Shown here in pieces: positions 40,462-49,469 of a stretch of 64,000 bases of DNA. Numbering within the stretch: the first letter of the stretch is position 1; each line of letters opens with the position of its first letter. Origin of the DNA: SG8-38 sp041576815 (GTDB lineage: Bacteria > Myxococcota_A > Polyangia > Polyangiales > Houyiibacteriaceae). The DNA lies in NCBI GenBank assembly GCA_041576815.1, contig JBFGKE010000006.1, forward strand, positions 74,025 to 138,024, read 5' to 3'. The position numbers and the translations under genes were made by a program. A model generated the notes under the pieces. The model saw nothing but the letters and a program-made list of their open reading frames with translations. It searched no databases and was not told the DNA's origin.

Positions 40462-41792
40462 GGGCTCGCCTCGGAATCCGCGGGAGGCGCAACGGCGAGC
40501 GGCTCGGAAAGCGTTGCCCGGTCGTGCCCGATGCGGCCGACCTCCACGATGACCTCGTGCTCGACCGGTGCGAAGTAGGGGTTGGTGTACTTCACGTAGT
40601 GGCGACCCGGCGTCAGCGGGATGACGCGTGCGGAGGGCGTCGTGAGCACGTGCTGGCCGTCGACGTGAACATGCGCCCACGGGTCGGCGCTTACGGTGAG
40701 ATACCCGGCCTCTGTCGGGTCGAGGGCCGCGGGCGCCTCGCCCATCCGCGGACTGGACCAGCGGCCACTTGCGGCCTGGACCGTCAGACCCGAGAGCAGA
40801 ATCGCGACGAACGCGGCCGCCTGCCACCGGGCCATGCTCTTCAGGAACCCCCGGTCACGACGGCCGCTCCGAAGCACCCGAGGCGCCACCGCCGAGAGCA
40901 CCTCTTCGGTTTGGGCGCCGGTCATCACGCCGATCTCGTTCAGGAACATGACGACGCGAGCGTTGTGGCTCATCGGCACGCGCGGCGCGAGGAACTCGGT
41001 GAGGTCGTCGATGAGCGCCTGCGTCGTGGGGTAGCGGTTGGCGGGCATCTTTTGAAGGCACCGCGCCATGATGCGCTCGAGCTTGCGGGGCACGTCGACC
41101 CCGACCTTCTTCGGCGCTTCGAAGCGATCGAGGCGGATCTTCTGCATGACCGTCCGGGTGTCGTCCTCGACGAAGGGCTTTCGCCCGGTGAGCATCTGAT
41201 AGAGGACGATGCCAACCGAGAAGATGTCGCTTCGGAAGTCGAGCTTGTCGCCGAGGATCTGCTCGGGGCTCATGTAGCTCGGCGTGCCGAGGCCGGTGCC
41301 GGTTTCAGTGAGGTCACCAAAGCGCTCGTGGCGGGCGATGCCGAAGTCCATCAGCTTCACGTCGCCGTACATCGACACCATGATGTTGGCCGGCTTGATG
41401 TCGCGGTGGATGATGCCGCGGAAATGGGCGTAGTCGAGCCCGCGGGCGAGCTGAAGCGTGATGATCGCGGCGACGTCGGGCGGAAGCCGAGGTGAGCGCT
41501 CGAGCAGATCGTAGAGGTCGATGCCGTCGACGTACTCCATGATGATGAACATCGACTGGCCGTCCTTCAGGAAGTCGATGACGTGCAGGATGTTCTCGTG
41601 CTGGAGCGACGCCATGAAGTGCGCTTCACGCTCGAACCGCTCGGCGAACTGGCTGTCGATCGCGATCGACGGCTTGAGCGCCTTGATCGCGACGCGGCGA
41701 TTGAGCGGCTCCTGGATCGCTTCGTACACGACGGCCATGCCGCCGCTTCCGATCTCGCCCAGAACGCGACACGTTCCGATACGCTCAACCAT
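40458..41792 (-). CDS. Transmembrane Ser/Thr kinase with periplasmic PEGA domain
   Basis: The 444-residue product is a PknB-like receptor kinase: Gly-rich loop GEIGSGGMA, Lys37 in VAIK, catalytic Asp131 in HRDIKPAN, DFG Asp149 and GTPSYMSPEQ. A single helix (about 323-341) exports the last 100 residues, which contain a PEGA domain (about 364-420). All catalytic residues are present, so autophosphorylation is expected. It is translationally coupled to the LysM protein downstream (GTGA). FHA proteins elsewhere in the window (FHA-TadA, FHA-sigma54) are the kind of targets such kinases act on, though no link is shown. Confidence 0.93.
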   Translation of the reverse strand: MVERIGTCRVLGEIGSGGMAVVYEAIQEPLNRRVAIKALKPSIAIDSQFAERFEREAHFMASLQHENILHVIDFLKDGQSMFIIMEYVDGIDLYDLLERSPRLPPDVAAIITLQLARGLDYAHFRGIIHRDIKPANIMVSMYGDVKLMDFGIARHERFGDLTETGTGLGTPSYMSPEQILGDKLDFRSDIFSVGIVLYQMLTGRKPFVEDDTRTVMQKIRLDRFEAPKKVGVDVPRKLERIMARCLQKMPANRYPTTQALIDDLTEFLAPRVPMSHNARVVMFLNEIGVMTGAQTEEVLSAVAPRVLRSGRRDRGFLKSMARWQAAAFVAILLSGLTVQAASGRWSSPRMGEAPAALDPTEAGYLTVSADPWAHVHVDGQHVLTTPSARVIPLTPGRHYVKYTNPYFAPVEHEVIVEVGRIGHDRATLSEPLAVAPPADSEASP

Positions 41793-41875
41793 CGCGATCC
41801 ATCACACTAGGTGGGGGGTTGTGCGGTGTCAACGACGGCCAAAAGTTTGGCGAAAACCGACACTTAGGGCGGAAA

Positions 41876-42904
41876 TCACTCCCCGTTTGGCGGGCGCACG
41901 CAAAGGCCCCGCTCGACGAAATCGACGCCGCCGCGGCCGTCGCGAACGACGAAGTTGAAACGGACGAGAAGGCCGCCCGAGTCGGGAGTCGGCAGCGCGT
42001 CGACAGGCGGCGGCCGCCATGCGGTGAGGATCGACGGGAAGTCCGGATCGCTGATGAACGAGAACGAGGTGTCGAAGCCGCCGCCATCGGCAAGCCAGCT
42101 CACCTGAATCTCCTCGATCTCCTCGACGCCCGCTACCGTGAACGGCTGAAGGCTTTCTCGAGGGACGGAGAGGCCGATCGTCGAGGGCTGGCTTCCTGCG
42201 ACCGGATGCCGTTCCTGGTCGCTTTCGGGGAGCATCTCGATCTCCGCGCTGCAGCCGCTCTGCGGGGCCGAACGCCGCACGCCCTGGTCGTAGGGCGGCG
42301 GCCACGGCGCGCCTTCTAGCCGGACGTCCGCGATCGTCGGATGGAGGTTCGGATCGGTGTCGTCGATCTCGATGGGAATGATCGTCGTCACGAATCGGCC
42401 CTCGTTGTCCGGGTCCTCGCAGGGATCGATGTCGTCGGTTTCGCCTCGAATGAATCGATCGATCGACGCCAAGCCCGGCGGGCCGTTCGCGCAGATCGCG
42501 CCCTGCACGAGCACGGACGTGGCCTCTGCGGCCTCGAGCTCGGCTTCGGTCGGCACCTGGAAGCGAATCACCGGGAGCGCGAGCGGGTTTTCCGGGGGGG
42601 TCGCGTCGCAGCCCTCGCACGGCGTGATCACATCTTGGCAGATCGGCGTTCCGAAGCGCGTAGGCGCCGGAATGCACGCGACGAACGCCCATTGAAGCTC
42701 GGGGAGCCGCCCTTCATCGATCACCAGCCAAGACACTTCGATCTCGTCCTCTGGATCGGGGTTCGCGCGGCCCGGCTTTCCGTCGACGACTACGCGGGCC
42801 GCAACCGCGCGGAGGTCAACCACCGCCGAGGGTGGGAGAAAGCTCTCGCTGCACGCGGCGGTCGTCCACAGCATCGACAGAAGCACGGCTCTCATCGGCG
42901 TCAC
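41876..42904 (-). CDS. Lipoprotein co-encoded with a TonB-dependent receptor
   Basis: The 342-residue product starts at GTG 42904, with GAGG 6 bases upstream and overlap with the receptor stop; ATG at 42895 is in frame. The lipobox is TTAAC (Cys18). The mature protein is Cys- and Pro-rich, with segments such as VIRFQVPTEAELEAAEATSVLVQGAIC. It ends in LLVRFNFVVRDGRGGVDFVERGLCV, which looks like beta-sandwich repeats. No recognised family. Position after a TonB receptor suggests a surface lipoprotein partner of the SusD-like or SlpA-like kind, but it has no TPR features of SusD. Confidence 0.72.
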   Translation of the reverse strand: MTPMRAVLLSMLWTTAACSESFLPPSAVVDLRAVAARVVVDGKPGRANPDPEDEIEVSWLVIDEGRLPELQWAFVACIPAPTRFGTPICQDVITPCEGCDATPPENPLALPVIRFQVPTEAELEAAEATSVLVQGAICANGPPGLASIDRFIRGETDDIDPCEDPDNEGRFVTTIIPIEIDDTDPNLHPTIADVRLEGAPWPPPYDQGVRRSAPQSGCSAEIEMLPESDQERHPVAGSQPSTIGLSVPRESLQPFTVAGVEEIEEIQVSWLADGGGFDTSFSFISDPDFPSILTAWRPPPVDALPTPDSGGLLVRFNFVVRDGRGGVDFVERGLCVRPPNGE

Positions 42905-45480
42905 AGCTCACCTCGCACGCCGAGCGCGGGAATGATCGGCAGGCCCAGCAGCGGGGTCTGCTGGCTGAAGTCGTAGTTGTAGATGATGCCCTCTTGGTTT
43001 TGCTGATTGTAGGCGTTGCGAATGTCGAGGAACAGCGCGAGCGCCCAGCGGTCGAAGACCCACTTCTTTTGCACGCGGATGTCCAGGCGATGAAAGAGCG
43101 GATTGCGGAGGCTGTTCACGCGACCGTCGATCGGGATGTAGACGTCGTTGAGCGCGTCGTAGACCGAGTCGATGACGGGGGTGTTGGGGTTGCCGCTCAC
43201 GATGCGAAACGTGCCGCCGATCTCCCAATTGCGCTTGAAATTGTAGACGAAGGCCGCTGTCAGGATGTGGGTTTGATCGAAATCGAACAGGCGCCACGGC
43301 TCGCCGGGCCCGTCTTTGCGCTCGCTTCGAGAAAGCGTGTAGGAGAGGTAACCGAAGTACTGCCGGCCGCCCTTGGGCGGCCGGACTCGCATCGAGAGCT
43401 CGGCACCGTAGATGCGGCCGACGCCCTGCGTGACGTAAAAGGGCGCCTCGCCGTTGGGGGTCGCCACCGCTCGGTCCCAAAGGTATTTGTAGAAGCCTTC
43501 GACGCCGAATTGCGCGGCGGGGATCGCGTCGTACTCCCAGCCTGCGCCCACGTGGACGGCTTGAATGGGGTCGAGGTTCGGGTTGCCGATGTTGACGTCT
43601 GACTCTTGGAACTCCGGTGGCTGGCTGAAGAGACCGACGCCGAGCTTCACGCGCATGTCCGGTCTGACCGAGAAGATCGTCGTCGCGCGCGGATTGACCG
43701 CGAAGGCATCGATCTCGCTGAAGTAGTCGGCGCGAAGCCCGAGGATGAGCTGCGTGATCTTGTCGAGCCGGAGGTCGGACTCGAGATAGATCGCGGGGCG
43801 CACGATCGTGGTGTCGACGTCGGTGAAGACCTGCTCTTGGCCCGCAAGCGAGCCCTGCTGGCTGCCCGCGCCTTCGCCGCCGCGCGGCTGCGGGCCTTGA
43901 AAGGTCAGGTCGATCGGCGCTGCGTACACATCTAGGCCCGCGATCAGGCGAACGCGATCGCCGACCGGGATGCGCCATTCGCCGCGGCTATAGGTCTGCA
44001 CGAAACGGCCGCTCAGGCGAAACTGGTCGCCGAGGCCGAGGTCGATGCGCTGCGGGCCGACGTTGACGGCGATCTCCTGCTCGGCTTTGTCGCCGAGGCG
44101 GCGCTTCCAGTCGAGCTGGTTGTTGTAGAAGCTCGTCGAGAACTGGGTTTGTCCGCGGATCGCGGGGTCGTCGCTGGTGGCTTCTTCGAGCAGGAGCTCG
44201 AGGCGGTCGTTCGAGCCGTACGCTTGGATGCGCACGCGGTCGCGCTCGGTCGGTAGGAAATTCAGCTTGAGCTGGTAGTCGACGTAGACCGGCGCCTGGC
44301 GAACGCCGATGTCGTCGGGAAGCACGCGCGGCAGGATCAAATCGAGAAGACTTCGGCGCAGGCCCCCCGAGATGCTGACCTTGTCAGTGATTGGCCCTTC
44401 GAGCGTGATGAAGGTGTCGATGACCGAAATCTCGGCGACACCGTGGATCATGTCCTGCGCCGGGTCGCGGGTGGTCACCTCGAGAATGCCGCCGGTGCGC
44501 CGCCCGTATCGGACCGAGAAGTTCCCGGGAAAGAAGTCGATGCGCTCGAGCAGGAACGAGTTGTAGACGCTCGTGAGACCACCGAAATGGAAAATCAACG
44601 GCACCGACACGCCGTCGATGAAGAACTCGCTGTCCTGGGGTGCGGCGCCGCGGACGATCAGAAGCCCGAGGCCGAACGGAGGTCTTGCGACGCCCGGCAG
44701 GAGCTCGACGGCGCGTAGAGCATCGCTTCGCGTGCCGGGGATGCGCGTCAGCTCTTCTCTGTCGATGGTGCGCTTGATCACCTCTCGGGGAGGCGCATCG
44801 ACGACGCCGGTTGCGCCGAAGCCCTTGTACGCCGCGGCGCGTTTGGCACCGAGGCGATAGATGACCTGGGTACGCTCTCCCGCCGTTAGCTCTTCGGAGG
44901 CTTCGAGGTCGCCATACTCACCGCCGAGAACGCGCACTTCATAGCTGCCCGGCTCGAGATCGGTGGCGAAGAAGGTGCCGTCCGGCCCTGCGACGAGCTC
45001 TTTGACCAGCTCGCCTTCCTCGTCGCTGATCTCGATCAGCACCATGCCGGCCGGGCTGTCGTCTTCGGCCAGGAGCACCGTGCCGGAGAGCCAGCCGGTG
45101 GTGATCTCGTCGGGCGGCGGCGCGAGCTCGAACACGTACCGATAGCGGACGCGGGCAGCAATCGGCTCCCAGTCTTTGCGCGCCGGCTCGAAGACGAACT
45201 GGCGGGCAGCGGCGGCGGCGGCCTCGTCGAAGGCTTGGCCGCCCGATCTCGCCACCTCCACCTTTGTGACGAGACCGTCCTTGCCGACGACGATGTCGAG
45301 CTCGACCGCCACCTCCGACGGCTCTTCGCCTTCGATGTCCGGGTAGTCGGCCTCGACGAAACGGACGAGCCTCGGGGGCGTGATGAGAGGTTTGTCGTCC
45401 GTCCCGGCCGACGGCCGCTGCGCGTGGGCGCTGCTGGCCAACACGCAGGCGAGCAAGAGCGCACCACCCCATCGAAGCAC
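42901..45480 (-). CDS. TonB-dependent outer-membrane receptor with N-terminal TonB_C-like domain
   Basis: The 859-residue product has a signal peptide (1-20), a TonB C-terminal-like domain (about 38-118, EVAVELDIVVGKDGLVTKVEVARSGG and a FVFEPARK helix), and a carboxypeptidase-regulatory-like domain (about 128-210). A plug (about 233-340, RSDALRAVELLPGV, LLIVRGAAPQDSEFFIDG) and a 22-strand-type barrel follow to the end. A TonB_C module in the receptor itself, in place of in the inner-membrane TonB, is an unusual order. The C-terminal residue is Leu, not the usual Phe. Cargo is unknown. The lipoprotein gene overlaps its stop. Confidence 0.9.
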   Translation of the reverse strand: MLRWGGALLLACVLASSAHAQRPSAGTDDKPLITPPRLVRFVEADYPDIEGEEPSEVAVELDIVVGKDGLVTKVEVARSGGQAFDEAAAAAARQFVFEPARKDWEPIAARVRYRYVFELAPPPDEITTGWLSGTVLLAEDDSPAGMVLIEISDEEGELVKELVAGPDGTFFATDLEPGSYEVRVLGGEYGDLEASEELTAGERTQVIYRLGAKRAAAYKGFGATGVVDAPPREVIKRTIDREELTRIPGTRSDALRAVELLPGVARPPFGLGLLIVRGAAPQDSEFFIDGVSVPLIFHFGGLTSVYNSFLLERIDFFPGNFSVRYGRRTGGILEVTTRDPAQDMIHGVAEISVIDTFITLEGPITDKVSISGGLRRSLLDLILPRVLPDDIGVRQAPVYVDYQLKLNFLPTERDRVRIQAYGSNDRLELLLEEATSDDPAIRGQTQFSTSFYNNQLDWKRRLGDKAEQEIAVNVGPQRIDLGLGDQFRLSGRFVQTYSRGEWRIPVGDRVRLIAGLDVYAAPIDLTFQGPQPRGGEGAGSQQGSLAGQEQVFTDVDTTIVRPAIYLESDLRLDKITQLILGLRADYFSEIDAFAVNPRATTIFSVRPDMRVKLGVGLFSQPPEFQESDVNIGNPNLDPIQAVHVGAGWEYDAIPAAQFGVEGFYKYLWDRAVATPNGEAPFYVTQGVGRIYGAELSMRVRPPKGGRQYFGYLSYTLSRSERKDGPGEPWRLFDFDQTHILTAAFVYNFKRNWEIGGTFRIVSGNPNTPVIDSVYDALNDVYIPIDGRVNSLRNPLFHRLDIRVQKKWVFDRWALALFLDIRNAYNQQNQEGIIYNYDFSQQTPLLGLPIIPALGVRGEL

Positions 45481-45836
45481 GAGATGAGCATACGAAAGCG
45501 TACTCGGCGGGACAAATCGACCCAGCTCCTTTCATGGACGAGGAAGTCAGCTCATCGAAGGACCGATGCAGGCCGAGATCGACGACGGTGGAGTGCAAAC
45601 CAGAGACCCGGAACCACGCGCTACGTAGGACGGAATCCTACGCGATCGGTTCGTGACAGCGGGTTCCGAAATTGTGAACAACCGGTGACGGCGGGCCGCT
45701 GCGATCTTTGCCGTAGGAGGGGTGTGATTCCGGTCGGTTGTGTTGGGGAGAGTGTCCCTGACGCGGGGTCGTCGCCCGGCTGTCACGTCGCTGTCACACG
45801 GGGGGCTCAGAGTCGGGGCGAACGGGAGAGAAAACG
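45481..45836. other. Long intergenic region between the divergent TonB receptor and pstS
   Basis: This 356-base gap is the longest in the window. It has no credible protein frame. The pstS side holds the Pho-box-like repeat listed separately. Near the middle is a stretch with several GTGAC/GTGAAC words (about 45651-45692). The receptor side has no clear -35/-10 pair. I see no RNA gene. Confidence 0.6.
45779..45800 (+). promoter_or_regulatory. Pho-box-like PhoB site before pstS
   Basis: GCTGTCAC occurs twice as a direct repeat with an 11-base period (45779-45786 and 45790-45797). PhoB boxes are 11-base direct repeats of CTGTCAT-like units, so spacing and sequence both fit. It lies about 37 bases before the pstS start. 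A sigma70 -10 is not obvious downstream. Confidence 0.75.
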
Positions 45837-46745
45837 TTGGAAAATTCGTCTGCAAATCGCTGGGTCTATCTGTTTCTCGGGGCGGCGCTGATCGTCTCCG
45901 CATGCAAGTCGGGGAAGAGCGGCGAGGGAGCCGCGGAGACCCCGCAAACACGTGAAAGCTCCACGCTGACCCTCAAGGGCTCGGACACGATGGTGATTCT
46001 CGCCCAGAACTGGGCCCAGGCCTTCATGAAGGTCAACCCAGGCAAGGTGGTTCAAGTGTCTGGCGGCGGATCCGGAACGGGGGTCGCGGCATTGATCAAT
46101 GGGACCGCCGACCTGGCCAACGCGAGCCGCCCCATCAAGGACAAAGAGCGCAAGCAGCTCCGCAAGCGCCGCGGAGTCGAAGCGCAGGAGTTCCGCGTCG
46201 CGCTGGACTCCCTCGCGGTATACGTGCCGGCTGCAAACAAGATCGAAGCGCTCTCGATTCCACAGCTCAAGAAGATCTTTCGAGGAGAGACGAAGAACTG
46301 GAAAGAGGTCGGCGGCGAAGACATGCCGATCGTCTTGTACAGCCGCGAGAACAACTCGGGCACCTACGCCTATTTCAAGGAGCACGTTCTCGACAACGAG
46401 GACTTCGCCGCAACCGCGCAGACCTTGCCCGGGACGGCTGCCGTGATCAACGCGGTCAGCAAAGACCAGGGTGGTATCGGTTACGGAGGCATCGCCTATG
46501 CCGAAGGGGTTCGCACGGTCAGAGTCGCACCGGCGGAGGGCCAACCGGCGATCGAGCCCACCATGGAGAACGCGACCGGCGGCCAGTACCCCCTGTCCCG
46601 ATACCTCAACATCTACAGCGCCGGTGAAGCCCAAGGAATCGCAAAGGAATACCTGGATTTCGTGCTCTCGGACGAGGGGCAGAAGGTCGTCGAGGGAGTT
46701 GGCTACTACCCGCTTCCAAAGGAAGCCACGGCGGCGGCCGAGTGA
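45837..46745 (+). CDS. pstS: Phosphate ABC transporter substrate-binding lipoprotein
   Basis: PstS captures periplasmic phosphate for the PstSCAB importer. The 302-residue product begins at TTG, 9 bases after GGGAG, and has a lipobox IVSAC (Cys23) near the end of a short hydrophobic leader. Family motifs are LTLKGSDTMVILAQNWAQAF, VSGGGSGTGVAALINGTADLANASRP, YSRENNSGTYAYF and GGIGYGGIAYA. A Lys/Ser/Glu stretch follows the lipobox. It is the first gene of pstSCAB-phoU and has a Pho box upstream. Its stop overlaps the pstC GTG. Confidence 0.95.
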   Translation: MENSSANRWVYLFLGAALIVSACKSGKSGEGAAETPQTRESSTLTLKGSDTMVILAQNWAQAFMKVNPGKVVQVSGGGSGTGVAALINGTADLANASRPIKDKERKQLRKRRGVEAQEFRVALDSLAVYVPAANKIEALSIPQLKKIFRGETKNWKEVGGEDMPIVLYSRENNSGTYAYFKEHVLDNEDFAATAQTLPGTAAVINAVSKDQGGIGYGGIAYAEGVRTVRVAPAEGQPAIEPTMENATGGQYPLSRYLNIYSAGEAQGIAKEYLDFVLSDEGQKVVEGVGYYPLPKEATAAAE

Positions 46746-47782
46746 CCGAGCAAGCGCTCGAGGGTGCCAAACACAAGCGCGCTTCCGGAGCCAGGGGGCG
46801 GGTAGCGGTCGGTCCGCGCCGAGCCAAATCGAAGCTAGCGGGCTCGTTTCACACCCCCTGGTGGCACCGCGCCGCCGAACGGACGATTGCCGTCATGGCG
46901 GTTGCCGCAATTGCAGCCATCGCGCTGATCTTCATCTTCATCGCACGCGAAGCGGCGCCGATGCTTTGGGAAGCGGAGTTTGCCGAAGAGGTCCAGCTCC
47001 GCGACCTGTTCTTCGCAAAAGAATGGAAAGGGTACGACGAGCCGGTTTTCGTGTGGCAGCCCGTCGGTGAGCCCGCGAAGTTCAACGTGATGCCGCTCTT
47101 CATCGGATCGCTCAAGGTGACGCTGTTGGCGATGTTGATGAGCATCCCGCTCGGCGTCGGCTGCGCGATGTTCATCGCTCTTTACGCGCCGCGGGCGGTC
47201 CGTGAGGTCGTGAAGCCCGCAATCGAGCTCTTGGCCGGGATTCCCTCGGTCGTGTTGGGCTTCTTCGCTTTGATGGTCGTCGCGTCGTGGGCGCAAGCGA
47301 CATTTGGCTTTCGCTTCCGGCTGAACGCCGTGGTGGCTGCAATTGGGTTGGCCCTCACGATCGTCCCGGTGATCTTCACCATCTCGGAGGACGCAATTCA
47401 AAGCGTACCGCGCGACCTGACGGAAGCGGCCCTCGCGCTCGGCGCCCGAAAATATCAGGTAGCCCTGCGGATCGTGCTCCCCGCTGCCCTGCCGGGCATT
47501 GCCGCTGGCGTCGTGCTCGGCTTCGGCCGCGCGATCGGCGAGACGATGATCGTGCTGATGGCATCCGGCAATGCGGCCGTGATGGAGCTGTTCGACTTCA
47601 GCACGAGTGTCCGCACGGTTACGGCCACGATTGCCGCCGAGCTCGGCGAGGTCGCCCAAGGCGACCCGCACTGGCGCGTGCTGTTCTTGCTCGGCGTGAT
47701 GTTGTTTGCCGTCACGTTCGTCCTCAACATCCTCGGCGACGTCATCATTCAGCGGCTCCAGAAGAAGCTGACTGCATCCTGA
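46742..47782 (+). CDS. pstC: Phosphate ABC transporter permease PstC
   Basis: One of the two permeases of the phosphate importer. The 346-residue product starts at GTG (overlap GTGA with pstS) and has a basic N-terminus of about 35 residues before the first helix. A large periplasmic segment follows (residues about 60-110), then the core helices with the EAA-type loop LTEAALALGARKYQVALRIVLPAALPGIAAGVVLGFGRAIGET. The long N-terminal loop is typical of PstC. Shares one base with the pstA ATG (TGATG). Confidence 0.95.
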   Translation: MTEQALEGAKHKRASGARGRVAVGPRRAKSKLAGSFHTPWWHRAAERTIAVMAVAAIAAIALIFIFIAREAAPMLWEAEFAEEVQLRDLFFAKEWKGYDEPVFVWQPVGEPAKFNVMPLFIGSLKVTLLAMLMSIPLGVGCAMFIALYAPRAVREVVKPAIELLAGIPSVVLGFFALMVVASWAQATFGFRFRLNAVVAAIGLALTIVPVIFTISEDAIQSVPRDLTEAALALGARKYQVALRIVLPAALPGIAAGVVLGFGRAIGETMIVLMASGNAAVMELFDFSTSVRTVTATIAAELGEVAQGDPHWRVLFLLGVMLFAVTFVLNILGDVIIQRLQKKLTAS

Positions 47783-48681
47783 TGAGGAACACGAAGAAAG
47801 ACTGGTTGCTCGCTGGCCTCACCGGGCTCTCGCTCGGTGTCATCCTGTTGCTGTTGCTCGTGCTCCTCGGTCAGATCGTCTGGCATGGGGCGCCGGCCAT
47901 CTCGGTCGAGTTCCTCACGGAAAGCCCGGGTGCCGACATGATCAGCGGAGGGATTTGGCCAGCGATCTACGGCACCGTCTTCATGACACTCCTCATGACG
48001 ATCGCGGGCGTCCCCGTGGGTATCGCGACGGCGATCTTCTTGAGCGAGTACGCCTCCCCGCACTCGCGCCTGGCGAAGCTCGTACGAATCGCGGTCAACA
48101 ACCTGGCGGGGGTCCCATCGATCGTGTTTGGGCTATTTGGCCTCGGCTTTTTCATCATTTTCGTCGGGGGCGGCATCGATGCGCTGCTCTACGACGACCC
48201 GAGACCCGTATGGGGCAGACCGTCGATCCTCTGGGCTTCTTTGACGCTCGCCGTGCTCACGCTTCCCATCGTGATCGTGACCACGGAAGAGGCGCTTCGA
48301 ACCGTTCCTCGAGAGCTGCGGGACGCCTCCCTGGCGCTGGGCGCCACGCGGTTTCAGACCGTGTACAAGATCGTTCTGCCCAACGCGACGGGCGGAATTC
48401 TCACCGGGGTAATTCTCGCGGTCAGCCGGGGTGCGGGTGAGGTGGCACCCATCATCTTTTGCGGGGCAGCGAACTTCCTGCCGTATCTTCCCACGGACCT
48501 GCGCGAGATGTTCATGCACCTCGGCTACCACGTGTATGCGTTGGCCACGCAGTCGCCCAACGTCGACGCGGCACGGCCCACTCTGTTCGGCACGGTGCTC
48601 GTGTTGCTCGTGCTGACCTTCTCGCTCAATCTGCTAGCGGTGATCATCCGCTCGCGCTCGCGCGCGGCGCTCCGACCATGA
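47782..48681 (+). CDS. pstA: Phosphate ABC transporter permease PstA
   Basis: The second importer permease, 299 residues from ATG at 47782, which shares a base with the pstC stop. About six helices are visible, with the EAA-type loop LRDASLALGATRFQTVYKIVLPNATGGILTGVILAVSRGAGEVAP. A longer frame upstream overlaps pstC and is rejected. Sequence and place in pstSCAB make the call certain. The end overlaps the pstB ATG (ATGA). Confidence 0.95.
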   Translation: MRNTKKDWLLAGLTGLSLGVILLLLLVLLGQIVWHGAPAISVEFLTESPGADMISGGIWPAIYGTVFMTLLMTIAGVPVGIATAIFLSEYASPHSRLAKLVRIAVNNLAGVPSIVFGLFGLGFFIIFVGGGIDALLYDDPRPVWGRPSILWASLTLAVLTLPIVIVTTEEALRTVPRELRDASLALGATRFQTVYKIVLPNATGGILTGVILAVSRGAGEVAPIIFCGAANFLPYLPTDLREMFMHLGYHVYALATQSPNVDAARPTLFGTVLVLLVLTFSLNLLAVIIRSRSRAALRP

Positions 48682-49469
48682 ACGAACCACAGCAAGCCGT
48701 GACTGAAGAGCTCGGTGACGTGAAGATGGAGACGCGAAACGTCAACGTCTTCTACGGCACCAATCAGGCGATCCGCAACGTGAGCCTCGACATCGCCGGG
48801 CGGAACGTGACCGCCCTGATCGGGCCGTCCGGCTGCGGGAAGAGCACGTATTTGCGAGCCCTCAACCGCATGAATGACACGATCGACAGCTGCCGAATCG
48901 AAGGGCGAATCCTTCTCGACGGCGAGGACATCTACGCGCGCGACGTCGACGCGGTGGAAGTGCGCCGACGAGTCGGCATGGTGTTCCAGAAATCAAATCC
49001 CTTCCCGAAGTCGATCTTCGACAACGTCGCGTTCGGTCTGCGCATCGGCGGCGAGAAGAACCAAGACATCATCGCCCAGCGCGTCGAGGAATCCCTCAAG
49101 GGCGCTGCGCTATGGGACGAAGTGAAGGACCGGCTCGAAAGCTCGGCGCTGGGCCTCTCCGGTGGCCAGCAACAGCGCCTCTGCATCGCGCGCTGTCTCG
49201 CCGTATGGCCCGAGGTGATCCTCATGGACGAGCCGGCTTCGGCGCTCGACCCCATCGCGACCGCCAAGATCGAAGAGCTAATTCGCGAGCTGCGCGAGCA
49301 GTACACGATCGTCATCGTGACCCACTCGATGCAGCAGGCGGCGCGAGTGAGCGATTTCACTGCGTTTTTCTACATGGGGGAGCTCGTCGAGCACGGGAAG
49401 ACCGAGGACATGTTCACGCGGCCGTCTAAAAAACGCACCGAAGAGTATATTTCCGGTAGGTTTGGATGA
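48678..49469 (+). CDS. pstB: Phosphate ABC transporter ATP-binding protein PstB
   Basis: The ATPase of the phosphate importer, 263 residues. Motifs: Walker A GPSGCGKST, the PstB-type VFQKSNPFPKSIFDNVAFGLR, signature LSGGQQQRL, Walker B VILMDEPASALDP and H-loop THSM. ATG at 48678 overlaps pstA (ATGA), and the stop overlaps phoU. An upstream open frame lacks PstB features. Essentially a standard member. Confidence 0.96.
   Translation: MNEPQQAVTEELGDVKMETRNVNVFYGTNQAIRNVSLDIAGRNVTALIGPSGCGKSTYLRALNRMNDTIDSCRIEGRILLDGEDIYARDVDAVEVRRRVGMVFQKSNPFPKSIFDNVAFGLRIGGEKNQDIIAQRVEESLKGAALWDEVKDRLESSALGLSGGQQQRLCIARCLAVWPEVILMDEPASALDPIATAKIEELIRELREQYTIVIVTHSMQQAARVSDFTAFFYMGELVEHGKTEDMFTRPSKKRTEEYISGRFG

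Noticed and set aside
42908..43978. A 356-codon frame inside the TonB receptor gene
   Set aside because: It is Arg/Pro-rich and out of phase with the receptor, which has consistent plug and barrel features.
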